This document shows, one piece after another, positions 30,201-37,395 of a stretch of 64,000 nucleotides of DNA. Origin of the DNA: Gemmatirosa kalamazoonensis. Its GTDB lineage: Bacteria; Gemmatimonadota; Gemmatimonadetes; Gemmatimonadales; Gemmatimonadaceae. The notes under the pieces are model-generated. The model worked only from the letters and a program-made list of their open reading frames with translations, had not been told where the DNA came from and did no database searches. The stretch's first letter is position 1. Every line of letters starts with the position of its first letter. The stretch covers positions 1,968,220 through 2,032,219 of the forward strand of contig NZ_CP007128.1 in the NCBI RefSeq assembly GCF_000522985.1, in the 5' to 3' direction. The position numbers were made by a program, and so were the translations under genes.

Positions 30201-30650
30201 GTGAACAACCAGGGCGAGGCGTGGGGGCTGCTCGACCTCAGCTCCTCGGAGTTCGACCAGGCGAACAAGACGGTCGAGACGGCGAAGCCGGTGGGCTACA
30301 GCTGGCGCGCGGGCTACACCGACGGCGCCGGCACGGGCGGGTTCTACGACCAGCTCGGGCCCAACAACTACAACGTGGAGGACGCGTCGTTCGCGAAGCT
30401 CCGCGAGGTGAGCCTCACGTATCACCTCGGCAAGGTGCGCGGCGTGGGTGACTGGACGTTCGGCGTGATCGGTCGAAACCTGCTCACGCTCACCGGCTAC
30501 TCCGGGCTCGACCCGGAGGTCGGCGCGACGTCCGCCAACAACGGTGGCAGCGGGACGAACGGATCGGGCTCGGGCCTGATCAACCAGGTCGACGCGTTCA
30601 ACTTCCCGACGCTCCGCTCGTTCACGTTCACCGTCTCGACGCGCTTCTAG
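27234..30650 (+). CDS. SusC/RagA-type TonB-linked outer-membrane receptor
   Basis: An 1138-residue outer-membrane receptor. The signal peptide ends near AAAQAP. A carboxypeptidase-regulatory-like domain follows (INGRVTSDAGVPLPGANVII, about 33-120), then the plug with VVVTGVAEGTERAKVP and the SusC signature GAAGASLYGTRAANGVITITTK at about 230-250. The barrel runs to the C-terminal strand FTFTVSTRF, typical of the outer-membrane insertion signal. SusC proteins import oligosaccharides or peptides with a SusD lid; the SusD gene lies 13 bases downstream. The ATG at 27234 is chosen for the signal peptide and its ribosome site. No anti-sigma/sigma pair is adjacent. The TonB box is not clearly defined. 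Confidence 0.95.
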   Translation: MRFLRTHSTFWLAGVLVALGSAGRAAAQAPATINGRVTSDAGVPLPGANVIITELNISVGTNAQGGFTIQIPGARVNGQTVQLRVRSVGFQPTSRPVVVRSGTQTMNFELKTDVLRLSEVVVTGVAEGTERAKVPFSVGRVTAADLPVPALDPMKALAGKVAGLRVANTGSGRPGTEPEIQLRGPTSINATGRSNGPLIIVDGAIMNVGSLSELGGLDIESVEVVKGAAGASLYGTRAANGVITITTKRGSSAGQGIRFGVRSEYGFSDLNSISYGMPLNHQLQLDETGTRFCVAGSQNVAPCSRTVDWMKEIMRINNVNADTTRTPVSLQWNALTVGGGELTNVFQSQIWPGRYFNPLAQALQRNPITLNQVDATGTLGAVRFYVSGSYQDEKGAIRGLDGAQQRRARVNVDYDIRPDLNVSVSTLYDNGATDNRNGGADGGSIFGQILRGIAIGTDMQARDTLGRLLVRSGGANLRSPTGNGGATVLYDTENRISDQTSDRYLGSITSRYTPAEWVTVEGTYAYDSRSRVQRAYRIKGYRTTSISAANNAGNLSFDNRYDRSMNGSLTATLRKQLRSDLFGKLTFRGLFDDYLLRTNGLSAEQFVVSGIYRADNATANKDINSSREQVKNVGWVTGASLDFKDRYTVDGYFRYDGSSLFGSGNRWAPYGRISGVWQFSKEPFWHIGLIDDARVRASYGTAGTPPRFSAQYETYNIAATGPSLGQAGNSKLRPEVTAETEVGLDFTLLHKVGLELTHARGTTKNQILPVNAPAALGFATQWQNAGTLQNITWELVANLPVIQKKEFNWSMRGSWDRTRTYITELFVPDFVMDAGTSQGTASLFHVTANRAKSNGFPQNRLGNIWGRKFYRTCGDLPQSVQGQCGDGKPFQRNDQGYIVWVGQGNTWRDGITKNLWSTYLPKDQSPWNWPLYFGHPIVDRPLKGEPNEGVGINQVIGNALPDFRLQFSNTVQWKRLTLYGLVDGTFGHDVNNQGEAWGLLDLSSSEFDQANKTVETAKPVGYSWRAGYTDGAGTGGFYDQLGPNNYNVEDASFAKLREVSLTYHLGKVRGVGDWTFGVIGRNLLTLTGYSGLDPEVGATSANNGGSGTNGSGSGLINQVDAFNFPTLRSFTFTVSTRF

Positions 30651-30663
30651 GAGCTGACCGATC

Positions 30664-32325
30664 ATGATGCGGAGCTTTATCCGGTACGGCGCGCTCGCCG
30701 CCGGGTTCTTGGGGGCGGTGGTCGCGTGCGACCTCGAGGTGGTCAACCCCAACAACCCGGAGACGACGCGCGTGCTCGCCAACGGGCCCGACCTCGAGGC
30801 GTTCCTCGGCGGGTACTACAAGCGATGGCACGGCGGGTTGTACGGCACGACGACGAACATCTGGGGCATGCTGCAGGTGCAGGCGCTCGAGAACTACTCG
30901 AGCCTCGCGAACAACTGCATGAACCAGCGCGCGGCCATCCCGCGCGGCTCGAACGACAACTCGATCGGCAACCAGTGCGAGGCCGAGCAGAAGGCGGTGT
31001 ACAACCGCATGCAGGAGGTGACGCGCGTGGCGTCGAGCGTCCTCGCGACGCTCGACACCGCGACGCTCGGCTCGCAGGCGCAGGACAACCGCGCGAAGTC
31101 GTTCGCGGAATTCCTGCGCGGCCTCTCGCTCGGGTACGCGGCGCTGTTCTACGACTCGGCGGCCGTCGTCGGGGCGAAGACGGGCCCCGCGGATCCGGGC
31201 CCGCTCATGGGGTACGTCGAAGTCATGGACTCGGCGAAGGCGGCGTTCCAGCACGCGATCGATCTCGCGAGCGCGCAGGCCACCGGCGGCAACGGCTTCC
31301 CGCTGCCGGCGACGTGGATCCCCTCGACGACGACGTTCACGGCGCCCGAGTTCGTGCGGCTGATCCGCAGCTATCGCGCGCGCTTCACGGCTGGCAACGC
31401 GCGCACGCCGGCGGAGCGCGCGGCGGTGAACTGGGACAACGTGATCGCCGACGCGACGAACGGCATCACGGCGGACCACGACAACATCACCGACGCGACG
31501 AACGGCCCGTTCCAGACGTGGCTGAGCCAGTCGTACGCGTACGGCACGTGGCACCAGATGGTGCCGTTCATCATCGGCATGGGCGACGTGTCGGGCTCGT
31601 ACGCGACGTGGATCGCGACGCCGCTCGATCAGCGTCCGGCCGGCTTCTTCATGGTGACGCCCGACCTGCGGTGGCCGCAGGGCACGACGCGTGCGGAGCA
31701 GCAGGCGGACTTCGCGATCACGTCGTGCCAGGGCGCGTCGCAGGTGTGCAAGCGCTACTTCGTGAACCGGCCTAACGGCGGCGACCCCTCGGGCGGCTTG
31801 AGCTGGGGGCAGTCGAACTACGACCACGTGCGCTTCATCTCGTGGCGCACGAAGGGCGACGGCGGCACGGCGCGCACGGGCAAGCTGCCGTTCATGGTGA
31901 AGGCCGAGATGGATCTGCTCGCGGCCGAGGGCTACATCCGGAAGGGGAACTTCGCGGCGGCGGCACCGCTCATCAACGCGACGCGCGTGAAGAACGGTCT
32001 CCCCGCGCTGACGGCGCTCGACAACACGACGGCGGTGCCGGGCGGGGCCAACTGCGTGCCGAAGGTGCCCGTCGGTCCGAACTACACCACGATCGCCTGC
32101 GGCAACATGCTGGAGGCGATGAAGTGGGAGAAGCGCATGGAGACCGCATTCACGCACATCGGCGCGTGGTTCCTCGACTCGCGCGGATGGGGCGACCTGC
32201 CGGCGGGGACGCCGGTGGACTGGGCGGTGCCCTATCAGGATCTCCAGGTGCGCGGCAAGGCGATCTACAGCAAGGGCGGCGGTTCGCTCCCGGGGTCCGC
32301 GGCGAAGGGTACGTACGGCTGGTAA
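30664..32325 (+). CDS. SusD/RagB-type outer-membrane lipoprotein
   Basis: A 553-residue surface lipoprotein with a lipobox ending AVVAC (Cys at about residue 22), followed by the SusD-type opening DLEVVNPNNPETTRVL. Helical repeats include FAEFLRGLSLGYAALFYDSAA, which resembles the SusD TPR-like scaffold. The C-terminal part has LLAAEGYIRKGNFAAAAPLINATR and WEKRMETAFTHIGAWFLDSRGWGDL, as expected for RagB/SusD. It would cap the adjacent SusC barrel and bind cargo. The cargo cannot be told from the sequence, because no linked polysaccharidase is present. It is co-transcribed with the receptor. Confidence 0.93.
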   Translation: MMRSFIRYGALAAGFLGAVVACDLEVVNPNNPETTRVLANGPDLEAFLGGYYKRWHGGLYGTTTNIWGMLQVQALENYSSLANNCMNQRAAIPRGSNDNSIGNQCEAEQKAVYNRMQEVTRVASSVLATLDTATLGSQAQDNRAKSFAEFLRGLSLGYAALFYDSAAVVGAKTGPADPGPLMGYVEVMDSAKAAFQHAIDLASAQATGGNGFPLPATWIPSTTTFTAPEFVRLIRSYRARFTAGNARTPAERAAVNWDNVIADATNGITADHDNITDATNGPFQTWLSQSYAYGTWHQMVPFIIGMGDVSGSYATWIATPLDQRPAGFFMVTPDLRWPQGTTRAEQQADFAITSCQGASQVCKRYFVNRPNGGDPSGGLSWGQSNYDHVRFISWRTKGDGGTARTGKLPFMVKAEMDLLAAEGYIRKGNFAAAAPLINATRVKNGLPALTALDNTTAVPGGANCVPKVPVGPNYTTIACGNMLEAMKWEKRMETAFTHIGAWFLDSRGWGDLPAGTPVDWAVPYQDLQVRGKAIYSKGGGSLPGSAAKGTYGW

Positions 32326-32328
32326 CGC

Positions 32329-32802
32329 GTGCGCATCACTCGGCAGCTCGCCGGACTCGCCGGCGCGCTCCTCGTCACCGGCTGCTACGCGCTGCAGCCG
32401 GTGACGGGAACGGCGCCGGTCGAAGGGACGCGAATGGCGTTCGACGTGACGGACGCGGGGCGGGTCGCCCTCGGCGGGTCGATGGGTCCATCCATCGCGC
32501 GCATCGAGGGGCGACTGCTCCGCCGGGAGGGCGACGAGTTCGTCGTCGGCGTGACGGGGGTGACGTACATCTCCGGCAACACGCAGACGTGGTCGGGGGA
32601 GAGCGTGCGGCTCAAGCCCGGCTACGTCGGCACCGTGTACCAGCGCCGCCTCGCGAAGGGGCGCACGGTCGCGGCGGCCGCTCTCGGCGTCGGCGCGCTC
32701 GCGTACATCGTCACACGCTCCGTCAACCCCGGCGGTGACCCGGACGAGGGTCACACGCCTCCTGACACCAGCGGCACCACCTACCGCGGCCGACGGCCCT
32801 AG
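32329..32802 (+). CDS. small lipoprotein downstream of SusD
   Basis: A 157-residue probable lipoprotein (lipobox LVTGC at about residues 15-19). The rest is soluble with beta-strand character and no motif I recognise, followed by a hydrophobic patch (VAAAALGVGALAYIVTRSV) and a Pro/Asp-rich tail. It starts with GTG at 32329, three bases after the SusD stop, so it belongs to the receptor operon. It might be an accessory subunit of the uptake complex, but that is a guess from position only. Confidence 0.75.
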   Translation: MRITRQLAGLAGALLVTGCYALQPVTGTAPVEGTRMAFDVTDAGRVALGGSMGPSIARIEGRLLRREGDEFVVGVTGVTYISGNTQTWSGESVRLKPGYVGTVYQRRLAKGRTVAAAALGVGALAYIVTRSVNPGGDPDEGHTPPDTSGTTYRGRRP

Positions 32803-32841
32803 CTCGCCGCTCCCGCATCAGCCTTCCTCTCGAGACATCAC

Positions 32842-33708
32842 ATGCGACGCATCATCCACCTCTCGACGCTCTGCCTTGCCGCGGGCGCGCTGAGCGCGCT
32901 GAGCGCGTGCAAGCCCGACGAGGTCGTGGAGACCACGACGCCGCCGACGGCCGGCGTCCGGTTCATCAACGCCGTCCCCGACACCGGCGGGTCGGCCGGC
33001 CTCGACTTCCGCTTCGTCGACCTCGTCGAGAACAGCTCGCACTTCAAGATCCCGTTCCGGAACAACATCGTCACCACGAACGGGATCCCCGGCTCGACGC
33101 TCATCGAGTACAAGAACACGCAGGCCGGCCAGCGGCACCTGCGCATCTTCCTCAGCGACACGCTGCAGGCGGTCGCGCAGACGGTGCTGAAGGACACGAC
33201 CATCACGATCGAGGCCGGGAAGCGCTACACCGCCATCCTCTGGGGGAACGCGCGCTCGGGTCAGTCGCCGGCGATGCGCTTCACCTTCGTCGAGGACGCG
33301 CCGGCGGATCCGGCGAGCAACGTCGCGCTGCGCGTCATCAACACGACCGGAACGCCGGTCGACGTGCGCGAGTACCTGTCGACCGGCACGCTGCCGGCGG
33401 CGGCGACGTGGACGAGCGTGCCCGCGCTCGGCATGTCGAACTACGTGACCTCGGCGCCGGGCACGATCCGGTTCAACGTGCAGCCCGCGGGCGGCGGCTC
33501 GACGCTGTTCGCCGAGGCGTCGGCGCTGCTCGGCGCCGCGGGCACGGTGGATCTCGAGGCGATCCCGGGCACGACGATCCCCGGGTCGGCCGTCTCGGCG
33601 ATCATCTGGCCGCGGTCGGTGGCGGGGAGCAAGGCGGCGCAGTTCAGCACCCCGGCCATCTCGTTCACGTGGGACCGCCGGCCGCCGCGCACCTGCGCGC
33701 TGTGCTGA
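32842..33708 (+). CDS. DUF4397-domain lipoprotein
   Basis: A 288-residue lipoprotein (lipobox ALSAC). Residues about 40-250 resemble DUF4397, an immunoglobulin-like domain found in cell-surface proteins: AGVRFINAVPDTGGSAGLDF, the repeat-like VALRVINTTGTPVDVREY and KRYTAILWGNARSG. The start of the second segment mirrors the first, suggesting two related sub-repeats. It ends with two Cys close together (CALC), which could form a disulfide. It lies 39 bases after the small lipoprotein gene and before a terminator, closing the SusCD operon. The function is unknown; a binding or scaffold role at the surface is likely. Confidence 0.82.
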   Translation: MRRIIHLSTLCLAAGALSALSACKPDEVVETTTPPTAGVRFINAVPDTGGSAGLDFRFVDLVENSSHFKIPFRNNIVTTNGIPGSTLIEYKNTQAGQRHLRIFLSDTLQAVAQTVLKDTTITIEAGKRYTAILWGNARSGQSPAMRFTFVEDAPADPASNVALRVINTTGTPVDVREYLSTGTLPAAATWTSVPALGMSNYVTSAPGTIRFNVQPAGGGSTLFAEASALLGAAGTVDLEAIPGTTIPGSAVSAIIWPRSVAGSKAAQFSTPAISFTWDRRPPRTCALC

Positions 33709-33741
33709 CGCGGAGCGCGTGACGCGAAGCGGTACCGTCGT

Positions 33742-33780
33742 GCGAGGGCCCGATCGGGATGCGTTCCGGCGGGCCCTCGC
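33742..33780 (+). terminator. hairpin after the SusCD operon
   Basis: GCGAGGGCCCG (33742-33752) and CGGGCCCTCGC (33770-33780) form a perfect 11-base stem with a 17-base loop, 34 bases after the DUF4397 stop. It marks the likely end of the SusC-SusD-lipoprotein transcript. Confidence 0.8.
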
Positions 33781-33822
33781 GTGCCTTCGTCCACAGTGCG
33801 ACCACAGCCCGAGGGTTCGACG

Positions 33823-34302
33823 ATGAGAGCTCGACACGGCCTCCTCGCGCTCGCGGTGATCGGCCTCTGTCTCGCCATGACGCCGCGGTCCTCAGCGGCG
33901 CAGGAGAAGAAGCGGAAGCCGCAGCGCGACCTCGTGACGCGCGACGAGATCATGGAATCGGCGCAGCGCGACGACGATCTGTTCAACGCGCTGCGCAGCC
34001 TGCGTCCGCGCTTCCTCGAGCGGCCGACGGGGATCCGCACGCTCGGCAACTCGACGCAGCCGCCGACGCTCGTGGTGCTCGACGGCAAGCCGATGGGCGA
34101 CCTCGAGACGCTGCGCTCCGTCATCGCGTCGACGGTGGACGAGGTACGGTACATGGAGCCGTCGCGCGCGGGCACCGAGTTCGGGAACATCGGCGCCGGC
34201 GGCGCGGTGGTGGTGAAGCTCTACAAGGCGCCGAAGGTCACGAAGGCCCTTCCCGCCGATACGTCGCACGACACGTCGCACCCCGATACACCGCAGCCGT
34301 GA
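33823..34302 (+). CDS. exported protein with a detached TonB-plug-like segment
   Basis: A 159-residue exported protein (signal peptide ending SSAAQ). Its second half runs PPTLVVLDGKPMGDLETLR, VDEVRYMEPSRAGTEFG and GGAVVVKLYK. These match the order of plug elements in TonB receptors (a stated protein or ligand name, a valine-rich VEV-like strand, a G-rich YG turn, then GVVVIxTK), but no barrel follows. It is translationally coupled by GTGA to the membrane protein gene behind it. A role as a periplasmic partner or scaffold is possible. The plug assignment is inferred from pattern only; a structure prediction would settle it. The ATG at 33823 precedes the signal peptide. Confidence 0.7.
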   Translation: MRARHGLLALAVIGLCLAMTPRSSAAQEKKRKPQRDLVTRDEIMESAQRDDDLFNALRSLRPRFLERPTGIRTLGNSTQPPTLVVLDGKPMGDLETLRSVIASTVDEVRYMEPSRAGTEFGNIGAGGAVVVKLYKAPKVTKALPADTSHDTSHPDTPQP

Positions 34303-35423
34303 CCACGTCGCGATCCGCCGCGATCCTCTCGCCCGTCGTCGACTTCCTGTTCGTGGGAGGGTTGTCGCTGATCGTGTTCGTGCCGCTGCTGCTCAGCGGC
34401 CGCACGGACCTCGTGCTGATCGGCGCCGGAGCGCAGGCATGGCTCGGGGCGCTCATCAACATGCCGCACTTCATGGCCTCGTACCGGATCGTCTACCGCA
34501 GCCGCGAGATGATCCTGAAGCACCGCTGGGCGTCGATCTACATGCCGGCCATCCTGCTCGCGTACGCGGCGGTGGCCGTGTGGTCCGCGCAATACACGAA
34601 CGCGCTCGTCGTCGTCTACGTCGCCGCGGCGAGCGCGTATCTGGCGTGGCACTACACGGGGCAGGTGTGGGGGATGATGGCGTCGTACGCGTACCTCGGC
34701 GGCCTGCGCTTCGAGGAGCGCGAGCGTCGACTGGTGCGCACGAGCCTCCGCATCCTGCTGGCGTGGCACCTCACGTGGTTCCTGTACACGCAGCTGCGCG
34801 ACCCGTCGCGGCTGCGGCCCGCGTACCTCTTGGTGAGCGCCGGCACGCTGGTCGCCTTCGCGTTAGGCGCGGTGGGGCTGTGGCAGATGCGGCGGCGCAC
34901 GGGCAAGCTGCCGCCGGCGCGCGCGCTCGTGGCGTGGCTCGCGATCTTCGTGTGGTACGCGGTGATGGCGCGCGACCCGAAGGCGATCTTCTGGATCCAG
35001 ATCGCGCACGCGCTGCAGTACCTCGCGTTCCCGATCCGCGTGGAGATGAACCGCACCACCGCGTCGACGGCCCGATCGGTGGGGCGGTTCGCGACGCACA
35101 TGGCGGCGTACGGCGTGGGGCTGCTCGCGGTGAGCCTGCTCATCGCGCGGGTGGTGCCGGGACAGGCGATGGGGATCGTGGGCAACATGTTCGGCGAGCA
35201 GCCGGGACGCGTGGCGCCGATCCTCATCCTCATGTTCATCAACATCCACCACTACTTCACCGACGGGGTGATCTGGAAGATCGGCAACCCCGAGGTGCGC
35301 AGGGATCTGTTCGCGCACATGCCGGCGCCCTCACCGACCGCGCCGGCGCCGAGGCCCGTGGCGACGGCCCCGTCGCTCGGGCAGGCGACCGCACGTTCCC
35401 GACGCGCTTCGGCGCGCCACTGA
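34299..35423 (+). CDS. polytopic membrane protein with HHYFTDG motif
   Basis: A 374-residue inner-membrane protein with about eight helices and two histidine-containing patches: MPHFMASYRIVYRSRE near residue 52 and INIHHYFTDGVIWKIGNP near residue 310. The paired His with a nearby Asp is reminiscent of di-iron or metal-dependent membrane enzymes such as fatty-acid or carotenoid modifiers, but the family is unrecognised. The C-terminus is a proline-rich cytoplasmic tail. The GTG at 34299 overlaps the preceding TGA as GTGA. The next gene, a lipoprotein, starts 23 bases later. The metal idea is inference, not seen homology. Confidence 0.7.
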   Translation: MTTSRSAAILSPVVDFLFVGGLSLIVFVPLLLSGRTDLVLIGAGAQAWLGALINMPHFMASYRIVYRSREMILKHRWASIYMPAILLAYAAVAVWSAQYTNALVVVYVAAASAYLAWHYTGQVWGMMASYAYLGGLRFEERERRLVRTSLRILLAWHLTWFLYTQLRDPSRLRPAYLLVSAGTLVAFALGAVGLWQMRRRTGKLPPARALVAWLAIFVWYAVMARDPKAIFWIQIAHALQYLAFPIRVEMNRTTASTARSVGRFATHMAAYGVGLLAVSLLIARVVPGQAMGIVGNMFGEQPGRVAPILILMFINIHHYFTDGVIWKIGNPEVRRDLFAHMPAPSPTAPAPRPVATAPSLGQATARSRRASARH

Positions 35424-35446
35424 CGGACCCTCTCTCCCTCCCCGTC

Positions 35447-35992
35447 ATGCGAGCTCTCCTCCCGCTCGTCGCTCTCGTCGTCGCGGCCTGCGCCTCGTCG
35501 GGCGGTGCGCCGACCGGCCGCGCCACCGAGACCGTGCGCATCGACGGCGTCGGCACGCTGAACATGGCCGGCGCGTCGACCACCGCGTCGGTGACGTCGC
35601 TCGCGTATCCGATCGACCAGGCGTGGGCCGCGCTGCGCACGGTGTACGACTCGCTCGCGATCCCGGTGACGACGCAGGACCCGGCCACGCACACGATCGC
35701 GAACGACGGGTTCAAGATCCGCAACCGCCTCGGCAAGACGGCGCTGAGCCGCTACGTCGAGTGCGGCAACACGCAGATGGGGCCGAGCGCGGACAGCTAC
35801 GAGGTGTACCTGTCGGTCACGACGCACCTCAAGCCGGCCGACGCGGGGAACACGTCGGTGGAGTCGACGGTGGAAGCGACGGCGCGTCCGGTGCAGTTCG
35901 CGCAGGCGCCCTCGCGCTGCACGTCGAAGGGGGAGCTGGAGACGCGCATCGCGACGCAGCTGCGCACCGCGCTCGCCCAGCCGAAGCGTTAG
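35447..35992 (+). CDS. lipoprotein of unknown function
   Basis: A 181-residue lipoprotein (lipobox VVAAC). The mature part, after a Ser/Gly linker, has a beta-rich domain with SLAYPIDQAWAALRTVYDSL and TQDPATHTIANDGFKIRNRLG, followed by repeated VTTHLK and STVEATAR strands. I do not recognise the family; it recalls START-like or outer-membrane-assembly lipoproteins only loosely. It ends the three-gene run that begins with the plug-like protein. Its stop TAG and the TAA of the convergent glycosyltransferase gene share the bases TTAG within a CGTTAGGC word (35987-35994). Confidence 0.7.
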   Translation: MRALLPLVALVVAACASSGGAPTGRATETVRIDGVGTLNMAGASTTASVTSLAYPIDQAWAALRTVYDSLAIPVTTQDPATHTIANDGFKIRNRLGKTALSRYVECGNTQMGPSADSYEVYLSVTTHLKPADAGNTSVESTVEATARPVQFAQAPSRCTSKGELETRIATQLRTALAQPKR

Positions 35993-37395
35993 GCACCCTC
36001 GCCGAGGTCGCGCGCCACGCGATCGACGGCCGCGTTCCAGTCGCCGCGCGCGCCGTCGTGCGCGGCGCCCTCGCGCACGAGGCGCATCGACGGGTAGAGC
36101 GGCGTGGTGTCGCCGTCGAGGCGCCAGCGCCAGTTGAACGTCGGTCCGAGCAGCAGCCACACCGGCACGCCGAGCGCGCCCGCGAGGTGCGCGGGCGCCG
36201 AGTCGGTGGTGACGAGCAGGTCGAGGTGGCGCAGCAGCCGCGCCGTGTCGCCGAGCGACTGCAGCGTCGGTCCCGCGTCGACGACGCGGCGCGTGACGGG
36301 CGTGGCGCCGAGGTCGCGCGCGCGCGGATGCGACGACGGCAGCAGCCCGACCCACTGCACGCCGGGCGTCGCGGCGACGAGCCGCTTCAGCGCGCCGTAC
36401 GGCAGGCCGCGCGTGCCCTCGAGCACGAAGTCGGGGTTGCCGGCCCATACGATGCCGACGCGCTTTCCCTCGAGCCCATCGAGCAGCGCCGGCGCGTCGA
36501 GCCGCGGCGGGTCGAGATACGGCGCCGCGGGCCAGCGCTCGACGGGGAGCCCGGAGTCGTGCAGCCACGGCCCGATGACGAGTCGGAAGTCGGCCGCGCC
36601 GAGGTCGTGGCGACGCGGCACGGGACGCGGGAGGAACGCGTCGGCGAGCCGGCAGGCGGCGACGAGGTCGTGCAGCCGCTCGTCGCAGCCGACGATCACG
36701 CGCGCGCCGGCGTCGCGCACGGCACGGGCGAAGCGCAGCGCCTGGATCTGATCGCCGAGCCCCTCGAGGAGCTGGAGGACGATCGTGCGTCCGGCGAGCG
36801 GCTCGCCGGCCCACGCGCGGCATCCCGGGAACGCGGCCGCGAGCTCGGCGTGCAGCGCGGCGTAGCGCGACAGCACGTGCGCCGACGACGGGCCGTAGCG
36901 CCGCGCGACGGCGCGCCAGCTGGCGAGCGATCGCCCCACCTCCTCGGACTCGGCGAGGAACGTCGCGCCGTCCGCGGCGGCGTCGGCGTCGCGGCCGAGC
37001 AGCGTGCGGACGATCGCGCGCAGCCCGTGCCCGCCTAACGCGACCGGCGCCGACGCGAGCTCCTCGGCGCGGGCGCGCGCCTCGTCGACCGCGCCGCCGG
37101 CGATCAGCAGCATGACCTCGGACGCCGCGATCGCGTCGTAACCGAGCAGCGCGGTGGAGCGCCGCGTGAACGCGAGCGCGCGCGCGTAGTCGCCGCGGCG
37201 CGTGAGCGCGAGGAGCATCGCCTGCACGGCCTCCGACGCGCCCTCGTCGCCCCGTGGCGCGCGCTCGGCGAGCGCGAGGACCTCGCGCTCCAGTCGATCG
37301 AGCGCGCGCGCGTCGCCGCGCCGCGCGGCGTCGAGCACGGCGCCGACGAGCGCGTCGGGCGAGGGCGCCGTCGGCGCGGGGGGACGAAGCCTCAC
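35989..37395 (-). CDS. GT9-like glycosyltransferase with helical repeats
   Basis: A 468-residue protein. The N-terminal half (about 1-200) is helical and TPR-like, with repeated Ala/Leu patterns (VQAMLLALTRRGDYARALAF). The C-terminal half resembles ADP-heptose/GT9 transferases. It has IVLQLLEGLGDQIQALRFAR (donor-side glycine loop), GKRVGIVWAGNPDF, and DLLVTTDSAPAHLAGALG followed by VWLLLGPTFNWRW, the signature seen in TPR-glycosyltransferases of this type. It would add a sugar to a lipid, protein or polysaccharide. It starts with GTG at 37395, overlapping the previous stop as GTGA. No neighbouring polysaccharide gene suggests the acceptor. Confidence 0.82.
   Translation of the reverse strand: MRLRPPAPTAPSPDALVGAVLDAARRGDARALDRLEREVLALAERAPRGDEGASEAVQAMLLALTRRGDYARALAFTRRSTALLGYDAIAASEVMLLIAGGAVDEARARAEELASAPVALGGHGLRAIVRTLLGRDADAAADGATFLAESEEVGRSLASWRAVARRYGPSSAHVLSRYAALHAELAAAFPGCRAWAGEPLAGRTIVLQLLEGLGDQIQALRFARAVRDAGARVIVGCDERLHDLVAACRLADAFLPRPVPRRHDLGAADFRLVIGPWLHDSGLPVERWPAAPYLDPPRLDAPALLDGLEGKRVGIVWAGNPDFVLEGTRGLPYGALKRLVAATPGVQWVGLLPSSHPRARDLGATPVTRRVVDAGPTLQSLGDTARLLRHLDLLVTTDSAPAHLAGALGVPVWLLLGPTFNWRWRLDGDTTPLYPSMRLVREGAAHDGARGDWNAAVDRVARDLGEGA

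Noticed and set aside
27135-30782. A 1215-residue open frame antisense to the SusC gene
   Set aside because: It is the antisense shadow common in very GC-rich genes; it has extreme Arg/Val content, no family motif, and the sense frame is an unmistakable receptor.
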